From Eubacteriales bacterium (lineage in GTDB: Bacteria > Bacillota > Clostridia > Lachnospirales > Lachnospiraceae): a stretch of DNA of 7,851 bases. Of the stretch, positions 6,132 to 7,851 are shown piece after piece. Under the pieces are notes generated by a model. That model made no database searches. It worked only from the letters and a program-made list of their open reading frames with translations, and had not been told where the DNA came from. Both the position numbers and the translations under genes were made by a program. Within the stretch, counting starts at the first letter, position 1. Every line of letters begins with the position of its first letter. The stretch is taken from the NCBI GenBank assembly GCA_030536565.1, contig JAUNPT010000107.1, positions 1-7,851 on the forward strand, written 5' to 3'.

Positions 6132-6668
6132 TTATACTAACTCAAGAAGTACTTCCATTGCTGCATCGCCTTTTCTTAAACCAATCTTAACGATTCTTGT
6201 ATATCCACCCTTACGATCAACATACTTTGGAGCGATTTCATCAAATAACTTGTTTGTTAAATCAATTGTCTTTGTGTTCTTCTTCTTGCCAGCTGCTTCT
6301 GCAGGAACTTTAGTTACCTTGTAAAGAACCTTGTCCATAAGCTTTCTAGCATGAAGTCTTGAAGGCATATCCTTCTTGATTTCCTTTTCTACTGTATCAT
6401 ATACAGTAACTTTCTTGCCGTCAACAACTTCTTTTACTCTCTTGCCTTCAGCATCCTTTTTAGGAACCTTAGCTGTAACTGTAACTGTTTCAAAGTTATC
6501 TTTTTCCTTAACTGCAAGTGTAATAAGCTTTTCTGCCTGCTTACGTACTTCCTTAGCTCTTGCCTCAGTTGTAACAATCTTGCCGTTTTCAATTAAAGCT
6601 GTTACCTGACTTCTAATTAAAGCCTTTCTCTGGCTTGAATTTCTTCCAAGTTTTCTATACTTTGCCAT
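6132..6668 (-). CDS. rplQ: 50S ribosomal protein L17 (enlarged form)
   Basis: A protein of the large ribosomal subunit near the exit-tunnel region. The N-terminal half (AKYRKLGRNSSQRKALIRS, 2-20, then IVTTEARAKEVRKQAEKLITLA, 31-52) and the C-terminal end (LFDEIAPKYVDRKGGYTRIVKIG, 141-163; ELV at the end) align plainly with Bacillus L17. The total is 178 residues against about 120 there. The excess is an inserted stretch at roughly 55-103, rich in Lys, Glu and Val, placed before the conserved SRLHAR (103-108), plus about 8 extra residues at 122-133 (EAAGKKKNTK). The reading frame is uninterrupted, so this is not a frameshift. The ATG at 6668 was chosen over an in-frame ATG at 6698 because the family begins with M-(A/G)-Y-R-K and a strong SD sits 6 bases upstream. 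It lies 70 bases after rpoA in the same transcript. Confidence 0.96.
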   Translation of the reverse strand: MAKYRKLGRNSSQRKALIRSQVTALIENGKIVTTEARAKEVRKQAEKLITLAVKEKDNFETVTVTAKVPKKDAEGKRVKEVVDGKKVTVYDTVEKEIKKDMPSRLHARKLMDKVLYKVTKVPAEAAGKKKNTKTIDLTNKLFDEIAPKYVDRKGGYTRIVKIGLRKGDAAMEVLLELV

Positions 6669-6674
6669 TATAAA

Positions 6675-6680
6675 CCTCCA
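6675..6680 (-). promoter_or_regulatory. Ribosome binding site that fixes the rplQ start
   Basis: TGGAGG on the minus strand lies 6 bases before the ATG at 6668. The longer alternative from 6698 would add ten residues foreign to the L17 family, and this site would fall inside the coding region, so the shorter start is preferred. Confidence 0.88.
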
Positions 6681-6685
6681 TTTGT

Positions 6686-6726
6686 AACGCGTATACATGC
6701 GCTTATGGACTTACTGTATACGTGTT
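6686..6726 (-). repeat. Inverted repeat in the rpoA-rplQ spacer
   Basis: Arms CGTATACA (6690-6697) and TGTATACG (6715-6722) pair over 8 bp. After one mismatch, three more pairs follow (6686-6688 with 6724-6726), around a 17-base loop. It fills the spacer between the rpoA stop and the rplQ SD but leaves the SD free. There is no U-tract, so it is not an intrinsic terminator. It may be an RNA processing or stabilising structure. Confidence 0.6.
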
Positions 6727-6738
6727 GTTATCTACAAA

Positions 6739-7707
6739 TTAATCTTCGTTTGGACTTAACTGTAAGTTTAAATCCTTAAGTTTTAAAAGTACCTCGTCTA
6801 ATGACTTCTTACCGAGGTTTCTTACCTTCATCATATCATCAGGTGTCTTATTGCAAAGCTGCTCAACTGTATTGATACCAGCTCTCTTAAGACAGTTAAA
6901 TGAACGTACTGATAATTCAAGGTCTTCGATGCTCATTGAGAGTACCTTGCTTGATTCATCTTCCTTCTGTTCAACCATAATTTCAGCCTTAGCTGCATTT
7001 TCTGAAAGATTGATAAATACTTTTAAGTGCTCACTAAGTACCTTTGCAGCAAGACTTAACGCCTCATCTGGAGCAATTGTACCATCAGTGAAAATATCGA
7101 GTGTCAGTTTATCAAAGTCTGTATCCTGTCCAACTCGTGTATTCTGAACAGCCATATTTACACGCTCAACTGGCGTGTAAATTGAGTCAACAGCGATTAC
7201 GCCTGCTGGCTGGTCTTCTGTCTTATTCTTTTCAGAACTTACATAACCGCGTCCATTTGTAATTGTAAGCTCCATTACAAGCTTTGCATCTGGACCATTT
7301 AAATGTGCAATTACTAAGTCCGGGTTAATTATTTCAATATCAGGGTCAACCTGAATATCAGATGCTTTAACTACACCTTCGCCTACAAAGTCAATATGAG
7401 CTTCCTTAGGCTCAACAGAATTACTGTTGTTCTTGATTGATAACTGCTTGATGTTCATGACAATTTCTGTCACATCTTCTTTAACACCAGGAATTGAGCT
7501 GAATTCATGAAGTACACCTTCAATCTTTACACTGCTTACAGCTGTACCAACCAATGATGAGAGCATAATTCTTCTTAATGAATTACCAAGCGTTAATCCA
7601 TATCCTCTTTCAAGTGGTTCTACGACAAATCTTGCGAATTTACCATCTGCTGACTCTTCAGTCATCTCAATCTTAGGCATTTTAAAATTAAAATCTGCAT
7701 CAACCAT
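6739..7707 (-). CDS. rpoA: DNA-directed RNA polymerase subunit alpha
   Basis: A 322-residue subunit whose dimer nucleates assembly of RNA polymerase. The N-terminal domain (about 1-235) shows FVVEPLERGYGLTLGNSLRRIMLSSL (27-52), the dimer and beta-contact region, then HEFSSIPGVKEDVTEI (67-82) and the second subdomain with TPVERVNMAVQNTRVGQDTDFDKL (178-201). A short acidic linker (EQKEDESSK, 246-254) leads to the C-terminal domain (about 257-315). That domain carries LELSVRSFNCLKRAGI (263-278) and NLGKKSL (297-303), holding the DNA and activator contact residues equivalent to E. coli R265, N268 and K298 (here R268, N271, K301). Length is normal. The ATG at 7707 has GGAGGGG six bases upstream. 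The N-terminus is a few residues longer than in Bacillus. It lies between rpsD and rplQ, the usual order in Clostridia. Confidence 0.98.
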   Translation of the reverse strand: MVDADFNFKMPKIEMTEESADGKFARFVVEPLERGYGLTLGNSLRRIMLSSLVGTAVSSVKIEGVLHEFSSIPGVKEDVTEIVMNIKQLSIKNNSNSVEPKEAHIDFVGEGVVKASDIQVDPDIEIINPDLVIAHLNGPDAKLVMELTITNGRGYVSSEKNKTEDQPAGVIAVDSIYTPVERVNMAVQNTRVGQDTDFDKLTLDIFTDGTIAPDEALSLAAKVLSEHLKVFINLSENAAKAEIMVEQKEDESSKVLSMSIEDLELSVRSFNCLKRAGINTVEQLCNKTPDDMMKVRNLGKKSLDEVLLKLKDLNLQLSPNED

Positions 7708-7744
7708 GTATAGCCCCTCCTTCTTGGGTTTGATAAGTTTATTC

Positions 7745-7801
7745 TAAAAAATATATATTCCCGAGACACGCATTCGTAAACTGCGCGTCTCTGAATGGGA
7801 A
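7745..7801 (-). terminator. Two-part hairpin with U-run between rpsD and rpoA (attenuator-like)
   Basis: The minus-strand RNA folds into an inner 10-bp stem (7763-7772 with 7782-7791, one G-U pair) around a 9-base loop. It is extended by an outer 5-bp stem (7758-7762 with 7797-7801, UUCCC/GGGAA) with a 5-base bulge on one side. UAUAUA and then six U residues (7746-7751) follow. The one imperfect pair is G-U in minus-strand RNA but A-C on the other strand, so the fold belongs to the coding-direction RNA. It resembles a terminator, but rpoA must be expressed past it, so partial termination, processing or protein binding is more likely than a complete stop. Confidence 0.6.
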
Positions 7802-7806
7802 CCATC

Positions 7807-7851
7807 TTACTTAGAATATAACTCGACGATAAGCATCTCATTAACTGGAAC
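7807..7851 (-). CDS. rpsD: 30S ribosomal protein S4, C-terminal end (runs off right edge)
   Basis: Only the last 14 codons and a TAA stop are present, reading VPVNEMLIVELYSK. This matches the S4 C-terminus, which ends in a form of NE-x-LIVE-(F/L)-YS-(K/R) in Bacillus and E. coli. S4 binds 16S rRNA early in small-subunit assembly and in several bacteria represses its own mRNA. Its place just before rpoA is the usual one in Clostridia, which supports the call. The stop is 99 bases before the rpoA ATG. Confidence 0.9.
   Translation of the reverse strand, partial: VPVNEMLIVELYSK

Noticed and set aside
6669..6698. An in-frame ATG 30 bases upstream of the chosen rplQ start
   Set aside because: The added residues (MYTRYKWRFI) are not L17-like, fall within the spacer hairpin region and would bury the strong SD at 6675-6680.
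6376..7147. Plus-strand open frames within rplQ and rpoA
   Set aside because: Shadows of highly conserved genes, with no ribosome binding site or family features.
7752..7780. Possible promoter for rpoA (TTTACG, 17 bases, TATATA)
   Set aside because: Each box matches at only 4 of 6 positions and the match lies within the hairpin and AT-run, where such hits arise by chance.

Overview
The window is ordinary chromosomal DNA from a low-GC Gram-positive anaerobe. Gene order and protein style (rpsD-rpoA-rplQ-ecfA1-ecfA2-ecfT-truA, a lysine-rich enlarged L17, DAP dehydrogenase, a multi-membrane-segment LCP protein) suggest class Clostridia, most likely family Lachnospiraceae. That placement is inferred from protein resemblance, not from a search. 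Every gene reads on the minus strand, so transcription runs from high to low coordinates. No gene-free stretch exceeds about 140 bases, and I see no mobile element, CRISPR array, tRNA or rRNA.

Right part (7851 to 6132): the end of the ribosomal-protein/RNA polymerase cluster. The last 14 codons of rpsD (S4) are followed by a 99-base spacer with a strong two-part hairpin, then rpoA (polymerase alpha), a 70-base spacer with another inverted repeat, and rplQ (L17). This L17 is 178 residues, against about 120 in Bacillus, because of an internal insert. A 13-bp hairpin terminator follows rplQ.

Middle (6083 to 2709): a promoter directly against that terminator starts ecfA1-ecfA2-ecfT-truA. The first three encode the shared energizing module (two ATPases and one membrane coupling protein) of group II ECF vitamin transporters; no substrate-binding S component is present. 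The fourth is tRNA pseudouridine synthase A. The genes overlap or lie 12-16 bases apart, so they are almost certainly one transcript.

Left part (2653 to 1): ddh (meso-diaminopimelate dehydrogenase, lysine and peptidoglycan precursor synthesis) has its own promoter and a textbook terminator, so it is probably monocistronic. A further promoter then drives an LCP-family cell-wall glycopolymer ligase gene. An asparaginase gene begins 24 bases after it and runs off the left edge.

I found no undescribed multi-gene system. The observations most worth a second look are the enlarged L17, the structured spacers around rpoA, and the abutting terminator and promoter that separate the ECF genes from the ribosomal operon.
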